Below are positions 47,299 through 55,833 of a DNA stretch of 64,000 nt, piece after piece (positions within the stretch are counted from its first letter, which is position 1; each line of letters opens with the position of its first letter). The notes beneath the pieces are model-generated. The model was given only the letters and a program-made list of their open reading frames with translations, was not told the origin of the DNA and ran no database searches. Position numbers and translations under genes: made by a program. Origin of the DNA: Maritalea myrionectae DSM 19524 (lineage in GTDB: Bacteria > Pseudomonadota > Alphaproteobacteria > Rhizobiales > Devosiaceae). The stretch is taken from positions 62,001 through 126,000 of the forward strand of contig NZ_AUHV01000005.1 in assembly GCF_000423365.1 (NCBI RefSeq), given 5' to 3'.

Positions 47299-47977
47299 GG
47301 TCCGCTGCCTTTTGTTGAGAGCCAGTAGAAGAATCCGGGCGGTCCATTGCATTGGTCTTTGCATTGAACTTGGGGGCCGTCCGGCCGGTTTCCTTTGCGA
47401 TGGCGGCTAAGGCTGTTTCCAAAATCCGCCAACATTCCTCTTGTCGTACGCTCAGCGCCAAGCGGCGCTCGATCCACAATCCGCGCTGCAATGCACTCAG
47501 CTCAATGGCTTTCATGCGGGCGGCGGCGCGCGAAAAACCCAGTTCGCGCAAATCTGCTGTGCTGTTTGAAATCATTCTGCTGCTAAAAATGTGCATCAGC
47601 CGGGCAACGCTTTTGTCGGCGCCGGAATAGGCCCAGAATTGCGGCCATATGATCGAAATATCGGCCATAAAGTGAAATGGGCTGAAATGCACTTCGAGCG
47701 AGCGCGCAATCCGCTTGAGCGGATCAGGCTCGGTGCGCCGGATCGCAATTGTCTCTTCACGCAGGGTGCGCACCATATAGAGGAAGGCCTGATAAATCAG
47801 CGCATCCTTGGTATCGAAGAAATAGTGGATTGAGGCGGTCGACACGCCCGCGCGTTTGGAGACCAGTTTGGTGGTGAGGTTGGCGATGCCTTCCTTTGCC
47901 ATCACCGAGAGCACGCCATCGATAATCGCTTGCGGCGTATCCCTTGCGATGCTCGCGTTTTTACCTGGCTGATCCAT
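47282..47977 (-). CDS. TetR-family regulator of the dimethylglycine/sarcosine operon
   Basis: The N-terminal helix-turn-helix is clear (LTTKLVSKRAGVSTASIHYFFDTKDALI, residues about 37-64). The C-terminal ligand domain (about 70-205) resembles BetI-type proteins in outline (HFMADISIIWPQFWAYS). I prefer the ATG at 47977; an in-frame ATG lies 7 codons upstream. It heads the operon and probably represses it: a perfect 7+7 inverted repeat lies 46 nt upstream. The ligand could be choline, betaine or dimethylglycine; that is inference from context. Confidence 0.85.
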   Translation of the reverse strand: MDQPGKNASIARDTPQAIIDGVLSVMAKEGIANLTTKLVSKRAGVSTASIHYFFDTKDALIYQAFLYMVRTLREETIAIRRTEPDPLKRIARSLEVHFSPFHFMADISIIWPQFWAYSGADKSVARLMHIFSSRMISNSTADLRELGFSRAAARMKAIELSALQRGLWIERRLALSVRQEECWRILETALAAIAKETGRTAPKFNAKTNAMDRPDSSTGSQQKAADHDQSK

Positions 47978-48022
47978 ATTGCCCACCACCCTGCTCATGG
48001 CTGCTCAGCGCGGCCTTTGACC

Positions 48023-48040
48023 ACTAACTGATTAGTTAGT
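48023..48040. promoter_or_regulatory. Palindromic operator upstream of the TetR gene
   Basis: ACTAACT and AGTTAGT are perfect inverted repeats around a GATT centre. The size and spacing suit a TetR dimer and the site lies in the promoter region of the TetR-led operon, so autoregulation is likely. Confidence 0.7.
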
Positions 48041-48228
48041 CAGCTTATGACCAACTATTTGCAGTGTCAATCCATAGTCGCCTACATTTGTTTGGTGGGC
48101 ATCAAGTCGCTCTGTTTAGCACCTACCGTAGCGCTCATTGTGAGCTGACCGTTGACTGGCGCAATTATGCTCAGGACCCGACAGCGAGAGCAACTGCCCA
48201 ATGCCGACGGGTTCGGATGCCTCTGCGC

Positions 48229-51200
48229 CTAATGGAAGTCGCGGGAGCGGGGGATAACGCGGACATTTCGCGGATGCCGAGCCGTGTCAGGTTTTACGCG
48301 GCTATCATATTCCACGTTTGAGACCACTTCATCTGCGGGCGCATAGGCGGGGCGCACAAAACCATCGGACAATTTTTCCAGCCAGTTTGTGCGGTCAATC
48401 AATTTGCGTGCAATCAAATGCAAAACATTATCTTCTGTTTGCACTTGTCCATGCACTTCAATCAGTTTTGCGCCCATCACCACTTTTCGATATTTCTCCA
48501 AAACCTTTTTCCACACGATGATATTGGTGACCCCTGTTTCATCCTCCAGCGTTACGAAAACGACACCTTTGGCTGTGCCTGGCCGTTGACGCACCAACAC
48601 CACCCCTGCCGTGCTGGCCCAGCGATTATTGTTTAATTTTCTGATCTCTTGTGCCGTTACAAGACGACGCTGTTGCAACTCTTCACGTAGGAATGAAAGC
48701 GGGTGTGCTTTTAAAGAAAAGCGGGTGAATTGATAATCGGCAAAAACTTGTTCAGACAAGCGCAATTGCGGCAGCTGGGTTTCTTTTTCCTGTTGCTGTT
48801 CAGGTGCTTTGGCGTGATCAAACAAAGGCAGTGGTTTGGCAGGCGTCAGGGCGCGCGCCGCCCATTTGGCCTGCCGCCGATCCATACCAATGGAGCGTAA
48901 TGTATCTGCATCGGCCAACCGTTCCACATCAAACAACCGCAAGCCTGCGCGGTGGTGAAGGTCCTCAATTGTGGTAAAGGGTTTTTGCTGTCGTGCCGCC
49001 AGCACTTGCTCGGCATATTGTTTGTGGAACCCATCAATTTGCCGCAATCCAACCCTGATGGCCCATTTGGGCTTGGGATAAAGCGCCGCCCATAATTTAG
49101 AGTTTTGATTGATCGCTTTGCCCCAATGTTCCGGCGCAACTGGCTTTGGTTCTTTAGCTGTGGTCTCGGGGTAATTTTCAATGGGTTCGAGCGTATAATC
49201 CCATTCAGAATGGTTCACATCCGCAGGCAAAATTTCAACATTATGCTCTTTGGCATCACGCACAATTTGGGCAGGTGCATAAAACCCCATCGGTTGCGCA
49301 TTGAGCAGGGCCGCCGCAAAAATTTCCGGGTGATGATGCTTCAGCCAACATGACACATAAACCAGCAATGAAAAGCTGGCCGAATGACTTTCAGGGAAGC
49401 CATATTCAGAAAAGCCCTTAATCTGATTAAAGCAACGCTGGGCAAAGTCGCGGTCATATCCTCGCGCCACCATTCGTTCGACCATGCGCTCTTCCAATGT
49501 ATGAATGGTGCCCGACCGACGGAAAGTGGCCATGGCATGGCGCAGCTCGTCCAGCTCACTTGGGCTGAACTTGGCGGCTTCCATGGCGATGCGCATGGCC
49601 TGTTCTTGAAACAGAGGTACACCCATGGTTTTTTTCAAAATACGCGACAGCTCATCGGGTGGCCCATGTTCAGGCGCGGGCGACGGCATTTCGATGGGTT
49701 CAATCCCTTTACGTCGTCGCAAATAAGGGTGCACCATATCGCCCTGAATCGGGCCGGGGCGCACAATCGCCACCTCAATCACCAGATCATAAAATTTGCG
49801 CGGTTTCAGCCGGGGCAACATGCTCATCTGCGCCCGGCTTTCAACTTGAAAGGTGCCCAACGTATCGGCCCGGCAAATCATGTCATAAACCTGCTGATCA
49901 TCGTGGGGGATGGATGCCAGATTATGGTCGATACCATAATGGGCGCGCAGCAAGTCGAATGCCTTGCGGATACACGTCAACATGCCCAAGGCCAGAATGT
50001 CGACCTTTAGGATGCCCAGCACGTCAATGTCATCCTTATCCCACTCAATAAAAGTCCGATCATCCATGGCGGCATTGCCGATGGGCACCGTTTCAATCAG
50101 CGGTCTTTGGGTCAGCACAAAGCCGCCCACATGTTGGGACAAATGGCGCGGGAAGCCGATCAGTTCGCGCGTTAATTCCACCACTTTAATGAGGTAGGGA
50201 TCAGAAAAATCCAACCCGGATTCACTCAAATGCTTGTCGCCGCCACTGCCCCATGAGCCCCAAATGGTGGACGCCATGGCAGAGGTGAGATCTTCGGTTA
50301 GCCCCATGGCTTTGCCCACTTCACGTATGGCAGATCGGGACCGATAGGTGATCACCGTGGCGGTGAGCCCGGCCCGGTGGCGGCCAAAACGATCATAAAT
50401 ATATTGGATGACTTCTTCGCGCCGTTCATGTTCAAAATCCACATCAATGTCTGGCGGCTCATTGCGGTTTTCCGTGATAAACCGCTCAAACAGCAGATCA
50501 ATTTCATTAGGATCCACCGAGGTGATGCCGAGGCAATAACACACTGTGGAGTTGGCGGCAGACCCCCGCCCCTGGCATAAAATTTCATCCATCCGCCCCT
50601 TATCGGGCTGCGGTGTGCGGGCATATTTCACAATGTCATAAACGGTGAGGAAATAAGGTGCATATTGCTTTTTGGCGATCAGTTTCAATTCACTTTGAAT
50701 ATTGATTTTGATCTTTTCCGGCACCCCATCCGGGTAGCGCCATTTCGCCCCCTCCCACGCGATCTCTTCTAGATAGGCTTGCGGGGTTTTACCTTCGGGC
50801 ACAGTCTCGTCTGGATATTCATATTTAAGCTCACTCAGATCAAACTGACAGGCCTGCGCAATTTCCAACGTTGCCTGCAATGCGTGGGCATATCCCTTGA
50901 ATAACTGCGTCATCTGTTCAGGTGTTTTGAGGTGGCGTTCCGCATTGGCGCTCAACAAAAACCCTGCTTTATCGATTGTTTTCTTCTCGCGAATACAGGT
51001 CAGCACATCCTGCAGGTCGCGGCGTTCTGGTTCGTGATACAGCACATTATTGCTGGCCAGCAGGCGGGTGCCCAGTTGATTGGATATATTATCAAGTCTG
51101 GCGATATGCGCCCGATCATCGCCGCGATAGAGTGCGCTGGCGACAAGATAAACAGGCTTGGGCAGGGCTTTGACCATATGCCGCATCCGGTCCATTTCGG

Positions 51201-51615
51201 CAGCGCCGATATTTTTGGGTGGGATCAGCGCAAAAACACTACCAGCGCAATGCTCTTTCACATCGTCGAAATCGAGGTGACATTCTCCTTTTTCCGCCCG
51301 CATTTTACCCAAGGACAGCAAGGTGCATAAACGGCCAAAGGCTTCTCTGTTTTTGGGGTAAGCAAGCAGGCTATAGCCATCGTCCAAATCAAGACGCACG
51401 CCTGCAATCAACCGGAAGTGATTGTGCGCATCGCCCTCACGAATATGCTTGGCTTCTCGATAGGCCCGCACAATGCCGGCAAAACTATTGCGGTCTGTGA
51501 TCGCGATGGCGCTTTGCCCCTTAAGGTAACTGGTGGCCACCAATTCGCTGGGATGCGATCCGCCGCGTAGAAACGAAAAATTTGAGGTGGCTTGTAGCTC
51601 TGCATAAGCGCTCAT
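48229..51615 (-). CDS. dnaE2: Error-prone DNA polymerase III alpha DnaE2 (ImuC)
   Basis: The ATG at 51615 overlaps the imuB stop (ATGA) and gives 1128 residues. It opens with a PHP domain (AYAELQATSNFSFLRGGSHPSELV), carries the catalytic aspartates in PPDIDVDFEHERREE (around residue 395) and a later one, and ends with an OB domain (GVVLVRQRPGTAKGVVFVTLEDETG). DnaE2 is the translesion polymerase of SOS-induced mutagenesis in bacteria lacking Pol V. Shorter than DnaE1, it lacks the tau-binding tail. Last gene of imuA-imuB-dnaE2. Confidence 0.95.
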   Translation of the reverse strand: MSAYAELQATSNFSFLRGGSHPSELVATSYLKGQSAIAITDRNSFAGIVRAYREAKHIREGDAHNHFRLIAGVRLDLDDGYSLLAYPKNREAFGRLCTLLSLGKMRAEKGECHLDFDDVKEHCAGSVFALIPPKNIGAAEMDRMRHMVKALPKPVYLVASALYRGDDRAHIARLDNISNQLGTRLLASNNVLYHEPERRDLQDVLTCIREKKTIDKAGFLLSANAERHLKTPEQMTQLFKGYAHALQATLEIAQACQFDLSELKYEYPDETVPEGKTPQAYLEEIAWEGAKWRYPDGVPEKIKINIQSELKLIAKKQYAPYFLTVYDIVKYARTPQPDKGRMDEILCQGRGSAANSTVCYCLGITSVDPNEIDLLFERFITENRNEPPDIDVDFEHERREEVIQYIYDRFGRHRAGLTATVITYRSRSAIREVGKAMGLTEDLTSAMASTIWGSWGSGGDKHLSESGLDFSDPYLIKVVELTRELIGFPRHLSQHVGGFVLTQRPLIETVPIGNAAMDDRTFIEWDKDDIDVLGILKVDILALGMLTCIRKAFDLLRAHYGIDHNLASIPHDDQQVYDMICRADTLGTFQVESRAQMSMLPRLKPRKFYDLVIEVAIVRPGPIQGDMVHPYLRRRKGIEPIEMPSPAPEHGPPDELSRILKKTMGVPLFQEQAMRIAMEAAKFSPSELDELRHAMATFRRSGTIHTLEERMVERMVARGYDRDFAQRCFNQIKGFSEYGFPESHSASFSLLVYVSCWLKHHHPEIFAAALLNAQPMGFYAPAQIVRDAKEHNVEILPADVNHSEWDYTLEPIENYPETTAKEPKPVAPEHWGKAINQNSKLWAALYPKPKWAIRVGLRQIDGFHKQYAEQVLAARQQKPFTTIEDLHHRAGLRLFDVERLADADTLRSIGMDRRQAKWAARALTPAKPLPLFDHAKAPEQQQEKETQLPQLRLSEQVFADYQFTRFSLKAHPLSFLREELQQRRLVTAQEIRKLNNNRWASTAGVVLVRQRPGTAKGVVFVTLEDETGVTNIIVWKKVLEKYRKVVMGAKLIEVHGQVQTEDNVLHLIARKLIDRTNWLEKLSDGFVRPAYAPADEVVSNVEYDSRVKPDTARHPRNVRVIPRSRDFH

Positions 51616-53204
51616 GCGTAAACCCCATGCAGCCACCATGAGAGATCTTCTTGCGGTGACATTTTGTGGGGATGTTCACGATAGACCCAAAAGCGCAGCC
51701 CTGCCTGGTCCTCTATTTCATAATAATCGCGCGGCAGCCGGCGCCCTGCTAGATCATCCCACCATTCGGGCAAAATACGTTCCGGCCCCTGCGCATAAAT
51801 GATCTGATGGAGCAATTTACGCCAAATAAAATGCAAAGGCATATCGCTGCTTTGCATCAACGCAACTTTGATTGGCTCAGGCGTCGCCAATAAGGTGGTG
51901 GGACGGCGCGAGGCCAAGGGCCAATCGTGCCATTTCTGCCCCTTTAACGGATGCGCCTTTTTTTGTGACTTTTCCGGCAAATGGCTTTCAACAGGCGACA
52001 GGCAATAAACCGTGCCCTGCCCCAATCGGTTGGCCAATCGGTCCAGTAATGACGCCACATTATGGTCCTGCCTTTTTGTGTTTTTATGGCTGTCCAGTTG
52101 CAATTGGCTGGGGGCAAGATCGCCAATCTTGTTGGCCGTCAAAATCAAAGCATCAATGCCAAAACCGGGATCTATATCGTTGATCTTTTCATCCAACAGG
52201 CGCTTCACATGCGCCTTAGATCGGGTGGGCTGTGCCAGTCTAATGGCAAGATTTTTCACCTTGCCGTCGCTGTAAAACAAATCAAGGCAGAGATGCAGCA
52301 CCCCTTGTTGCGCCTGATCCAACACAGCAAAAAGCTGATCCAACAGCTGATAAAAATGCTGTTCGATATTGGCCTGATCAATCAAAGGCTCGACTGGCGC
52401 TGCGGTGAAACGAAGGTCTGGCTGTCCCTCGATATGTGTTAGCGGCTCTTCTTGCTGCCCCAAGGCTTGCTCTAATCTTTTGAGCACGGCTTCGCCCTGT
52501 TCCACATCAGGAAAACGACGATAAAGCGCCGCTCTTGGCAGTTCAAAAAGCTGACCGATCTTTTTAAATCCTAAATGATAAAGCGCATTTGCATGCTCCT
52601 TATGCAGCCGTAATGCCTCCACAGGCAGCGGTGCCAAGCCTTGCCGGGCTTCATTTGGCGGCAGGATGGTGAGGGCACTGGGCGCATAATGCGCCACAGC
52701 CCAGGCCGCCCCGATATTGTCCCCCAAACCAAGTCGAACCTTATGTCCCATGGTTTTTAAAGAGGCCGCAATTTGGGTGAGCATTTTTTGTTCACCGCCA
52801 AACAGGTGATCGCAGCCTGTGATGTCCAAAAAAATGGTGTTTGCATCGCGCGGCACAACAATGGGCGAAAAACTTTTCAACCAGGCCGCACGTTGATTTA
52901 AAAGCGCACGATCTGATGCGGGATTATGAAAAAGCGCCTCCAATTGATGGCAAAGCGCTTTGGCATCGGTGAGGCGCATGGAAGGATAAACCCCCATCTC
53001 CCGAGCCTCGTCATTCACCGCCACAATATGAATGCCCGCCGTGTTCTGCGCGATCAACGCAAAAGGCTTTTTCCCTTTTTGTGCTTTATTCGCCGCCTGC
53101 AAATCCGGGTTGGAGATGTTCGCGCGGTTTTGCCGCCACGCGATCCGCAAATGTTCGATTGGCAGGTTGGGAAACCATATACAAAGGATACGACGTGGTT
53201 TCAT
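51612..53204 (-). CDS. imuB: ImuB, catalytically inactive Y-family polymerase homologue
   Basis: The real start is most likely the ATG at 53204 (KPRRILCIWFPNLPIEHL), with GGAG 8 nt upstream; the open frame before it overlaps imuA in another phase. The product has 530 residues. The Y-family fold is recognisable (LDITGCDHLFGGE, MRLTDAKAL), but the acidic residue expected in the first motif is missing (LCIWFPN instead of F-D-N) and no SIDE motif is present, as usual for ImuB, which acts as an adaptor joining DnaE2 and the sliding clamp. It overlaps imuA by 119 nt, which is unusually long. Confidence 0.9.
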   Translation of the reverse strand: MKPRRILCIWFPNLPIEHLRIAWRQNRANISNPDLQAANKAQKGKKPFALIAQNTAGIHIVAVNDEAREMGVYPSMRLTDAKALCHQLEALFHNPASDRALLNQRAAWLKSFSPIVVPRDANTIFLDITGCDHLFGGEQKMLTQIAASLKTMGHKVRLGLGDNIGAAWAVAHYAPSALTILPPNEARQGLAPLPVEALRLHKEHANALYHLGFKKIGQLFELPRAALYRRFPDVEQGEAVLKRLEQALGQQEEPLTHIEGQPDLRFTAAPVEPLIDQANIEQHFYQLLDQLFAVLDQAQQGVLHLCLDLFYSDGKVKNLAIRLAQPTRSKAHVKRLLDEKINDIDPGFGIDALILTANKIGDLAPSQLQLDSHKNTKRQDHNVASLLDRLANRLGQGTVYCLSPVESHLPEKSQKKAHPLKGQKWHDWPLASRRPTTLLATPEPIKVALMQSSDMPLHFIWRKLLHQIIYAQGPERILPEWWDDLAGRRLPRDYYEIEDQAGLRFWVYREHPHKMSPQEDLSWWLHGVYA

Positions 53205-53979
53205 ATTCAAGGCTCCATGAACCGGTTTGGCCTGTACGCGCACGCACCAGGTGCGCTTGAATCTTGCGGGTGCCCGGTGCCCGCGCATCAAGTGGATTTG
53301 TGGCGCTGGGTTGGCTTTCAATTTGCCAGCGAGAAAACGCCGTGCTGGTCCCATGGCAATGGTGAGGCCGATGTAAAAATAGAGGGGTGGCGCCCTTTTG
53401 ACAGGCCAGCGACAACCGGCGCGTTTGCGTGAATGTGGGGTCTTGGGCATAGCCAACGATCGCCGCAAAACTCTTGCTGTTGGCGGCCTCTTCCAGCGCC
53501 CACAATATGTCCTGCTCACTGCTGGGTTTCACAAAGATAAATTGGCCGGGATCAAGGCCAAAATCCAATAAGCCGGGGGCATATAAATGGCCTAAATCCC
53601 GCATGTGATATCGGGGCTCACACCATATGATCGGGCTTTTGGTTTTGGTGTCTTGCAGCATCATTTTAAGGGTCAGCAAGATAAAGCTTAAACTGGCCAT
53701 GTCCCCATAAGTTTTGGGATAGATCTCATGCACTGTTGGCCGTTTTAAAATGTCTGACGAATAGGCTTGCCGCCACCATTGCAATAAAGGGTCACGCCGC
53801 TGCAGCGGCAGGGGCGGCAGCGAAAATGGCTGGCGGGGAGCTGCCTGATCATTCGCAGGCTTCAACCCAGATGGTATGCTGGTATCGGTATAAGCATGCA
53901 GCCCATGGGCCTGCATATTTGATTGCTCAATCTGGCGCAGCTTTTGCTGTAATTGCAAAAACTTTTCCTTTTTGTCCAT
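53086..53979 (-). CDS. imuA: ImuA, RecA-like accessory protein of SOS mutagenesis
   Basis: The product has 297 residues from the ATG at 53979; an in-frame start 10 codons earlier is possible. After a charged, helical N-terminus (EKFLQLQQKLRQIEQ) it shows the shortened RecA-like core (VHEIYPKTYGDMASLSFILL, SPIIWCEPRY, LLDFGLDPGQFIFVKP) without a canonical Walker A. ImuA is needed with ImuB and DnaE2 for induced mutagenesis; it is thought to help localise the complex on RecA filaments. The basic C-terminus (VARARTGQTGSWSLEYETT) overlaps imuB. The gene is the first of the cassette and follows an SOS box. Confidence 0.88.
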   Translation of the reverse strand: MDKKEKFLQLQQKLRQIEQSNMQAHGLHAYTDTSIPSGLKPANDQAAPRQPFSLPPLPLQRRDPLLQWWRQAYSSDILKRPTVHEIYPKTYGDMASLSFILLTLKMMLQDTKTKSPIIWCEPRYHMRDLGHLYAPGLLDFGLDPGQFIFVKPSSEQDILWALEEAANSKSFAAIVGYAQDPTFTQTRRLSLACQKGATPLFLHRPHHCHGTSTAFSRWQIESQPSATNPLDARAPGTRKIQAHLVRARTGQTGSWSLEYETTSYPLYMVSQPANRTFADRVAAKPREHLQPGFAGGE

Positions 53980-54042
53980 GCGCATCATCCACCTCACTTC
54001 AAGACTCATAAAAGTGGCTTTACGCCGCTAGACTCCTTAAAT

Positions 54043-54057
54043 GTTCACTTTTTGTTC
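54043..54057. promoter_or_regulatory. LexA (SOS) box of imuA-imuB-dnaE2
   Basis: GTTC-N7-GTTC on the plus strand, the known alphaproteobacterial LexA motif, lies 64-78 nt before the imuA start in the correct position for repression. Confidence 0.88.
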
Positions 54058-54244
54058 TTTTTGTCAAGTCAAGATGGGCAGTGAGCGCCGTGCAAAACGC
54101 CGCAAACGACCTCGCAATTCTTGACGCTATTGAAAGTCCCGACGGACCGACGGCACCGGAAAAGGCAACATTTTATACCCGCGCAATGTCGCGTGGTTAC
54201 CACAACATCTCGCCTAGTAGGTTTATCACTGCTCGGTGCGGCTC

Positions 54245-55018
54245 TTAGCTTGCGCCCGTGAACTCTTCTGCCAGTTTGCTGGTGACACCAGAGAATAGGG
54301 TCACGTCTGTCCCCACTGCCACAAAACTTGCCCCTTGGTCGAGGCACGCCCGGGCGAAGACCTTGTCTGCGCTTAGAACGCCTGCTGCTTTACCTGTGGC
54401 GACAATTTTTGCAATGCCATCAAGCACCGCATCCTTGACCACTTGTTCACCGGGACGGCCCAAATAGCCCATATCAGCGCCCAAATCCGCTGGCCCGATG
54501 AAGATGCCATCTACGCCTTCGACTTGGCCAATCTCTTCAATGGCGTCAATACCGACTTGGCTTTCGACCTGCACGATCAAGCAGGTTTGCTCATTGGCGG
54601 TTTGCAGATAATCACCTATGCGGTTGAACTGCGAAGCGCGGGCCAATGCCGCGCCGACGCCACGCACCCCTTGAGGGGGGTATTTGATCGCCCGCACCAA
54701 TTCTTCGGCTTGTGCGGCGCTTTCCACCATGGGCACCAAAATGTTTTGCGCGCCTAAATCCAGCACCTGCTTGATCAACCATGTTTCGCCAATTGGCACC
54801 CGCACCACAGGGCTCACAGGATAAGCGGCCAGGGCTTGCAACTGTGCCAATGTTGATTGCAAATCATTGGGTGCGTGCTCGCCATCAATCACCAGCCAAT
54901 CAAAGCCTGCGCCCGCGCAAATCTCTGCGGTGTAAGCGTTGGTCAGGCCCATCCAAAGACCAATTTGCTTTTCGCTCTTCTGAATGGCGGCTTTAAACTT
55001 ATTGATCGGGGTTGGCAT
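54245..55018 (-). CDS. hpaI: 4-hydroxy-2-oxo-heptane-1,7-dioate aldolase
   Basis: HpaI splits 4-hydroxy-2-oxoheptanedioate into pyruvate and succinic semialdehyde. The ATG at 55018 gives 257 residues. Motifs of the class II, metal-dependent HpcH/HpaI family: GLWMGLTNAYTAEICAGAGFDW, VIDGEHAPND (catalytic histidine), VRVPIGETWLIKQVLDLGAQ, VQVESQVGIDAIEEI and IFIGPADLGADMG. It is the last gene of the minus-strand hpa operon, 10 nt after hpaH. The catalytic pattern is intact. Confidence 0.93.
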   Translation of the reverse strand: MPTPINKFKAAIQKSEKQIGLWMGLTNAYTAEICAGAGFDWLVIDGEHAPNDLQSTLAQLQALAAYPVSPVVRVPIGETWLIKQVLDLGAQNILVPMVESAAQAEELVRAIKYPPQGVRGVGAALARASQFNRIGDYLQTANEQTCLIVQVESQVGIDAIEEIGQVEGVDGIFIGPADLGADMGYLGRPGEQVVKDAVLDGIAKIVATGKAAGVLSADKVFARACLDQGASFVAVGTDVTLFSGVTSKLAEEFTGAS

Positions 55019-55028
55019 GGTTTCTTCC

Positions 55029-55832
55029 TTATTCAAAATAGGTGCTGACGGTGCCCAGGGGACCAAAGTCGGCCATGATGGTGTCGCCATGGTTGGTTTC
55101 AACTGGGCGGATAAAAGAGCCAGACAAAACAATCTCTCCGGGCAACAGCCCAATGTCAAATTGCGCCAAACGCTTGACCAGCCACACGAGGCCCATGGCC
55201 GGATGGTTCAACACCCCGGCGCCAAGTCCGGTTTCTTCCACCACCCCATTGCGCTGCACGATGGCACCGATCCAGCGCAAATCCACTTCATCCACACGCA
55301 TGGCGCGGCCGCCTAAAACGAGCCCAGCATTGGCGGCGTTGTCCGCGACAGTATCGACAATCGTCCGCATTTGGCCAGTGTCCGCATCTTTGCGCACAAC
55401 CCGCGTGTCCAAAATTTCGAGGGACGGGATCACATAGTCGGTGGCGTTGAGCACATCGAACATGGAGACCTTGTCGCCCTTGAGCGGCGCTTTCAAAATG
55501 AACGCAATCTCCGCTTCAACCCGCGGTTGGATAAAACGGGTTTTGGGAACGGTCGCGCCGTCTTCAAATGCCATATTGTCGAACAGCACACCCGAATCGG
55601 GAGTGGTGATATTTAGCGCCGCTTGCATGGCTTTTGAGGTCAGGCCAATTTTCCAGCCGATACGCTGGTGACCCAAGCCGTATTTGTGGGCCACCCAAGC
55701 GTCTTGCACCTTATAGGCGTCGGCCAATTCGGCCTCCGGAAAGCGCTTGGAAATCAGGGGGATTTGCTGCCGCGTTTCCTCCGCACTATGCAATTCTTCC
55801 GCCAGCTTTTTGGCATCACCCGCACTGATCAT
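55029..55832 (-). CDS. hpaH: 2-oxo-hept-4-ene-1,7-dioate hydratase
   Basis: The ATG at 55832 has GAGG 6 nt upstream and starts one nucleotide after the hpaG stop; 267 residues. The family (MhpD/HpaH, FAH-like fold) is shown by HQRIGWKIGLTSKAMQ, DSGVLFDNM and VEAEIAFIL, a metal-binding glutamate pair, and AGLVLGGRAM. It adds water to 2-oxohept-4-enedioate before HpaI. The context leaves little doubt, although sequence alone would not separate it from the catechol-pathway homologue MhpD/XylJ. Confidence 0.92.
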   Translation of the reverse strand: MISAGDAKKLAEELHSAEETRQQIPLISKRFPEAELADAYKVQDAWVAHKYGLGHQRIGWKIGLTSKAMQAALNITTPDSGVLFDNMAFEDGATVPKTRFIQPRVEAEIAFILKAPLKGDKVSMFDVLNATDYVIPSLEILDTRVVRKDADTGQMRTIVDTVADNAANAGLVLGGRAMRVDEVDLRWIGAIVQRNGVVEETGLGAGVLNHPAMGLVWLVKRLAQFDIGLLPGEIVLSGSFIRPVETNHGDTIMADFGPLGTVSTYFE

Positions 55833-55833
55833 T

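Noticed and set aside
53205-53519. N-terminal extension of imuB by 105 codons
   Set aside because: The extension is basic, low in structure and overlaps imuA out of frame; the ATG at 53204 has a ribosome site and matches the usual ImuB start.
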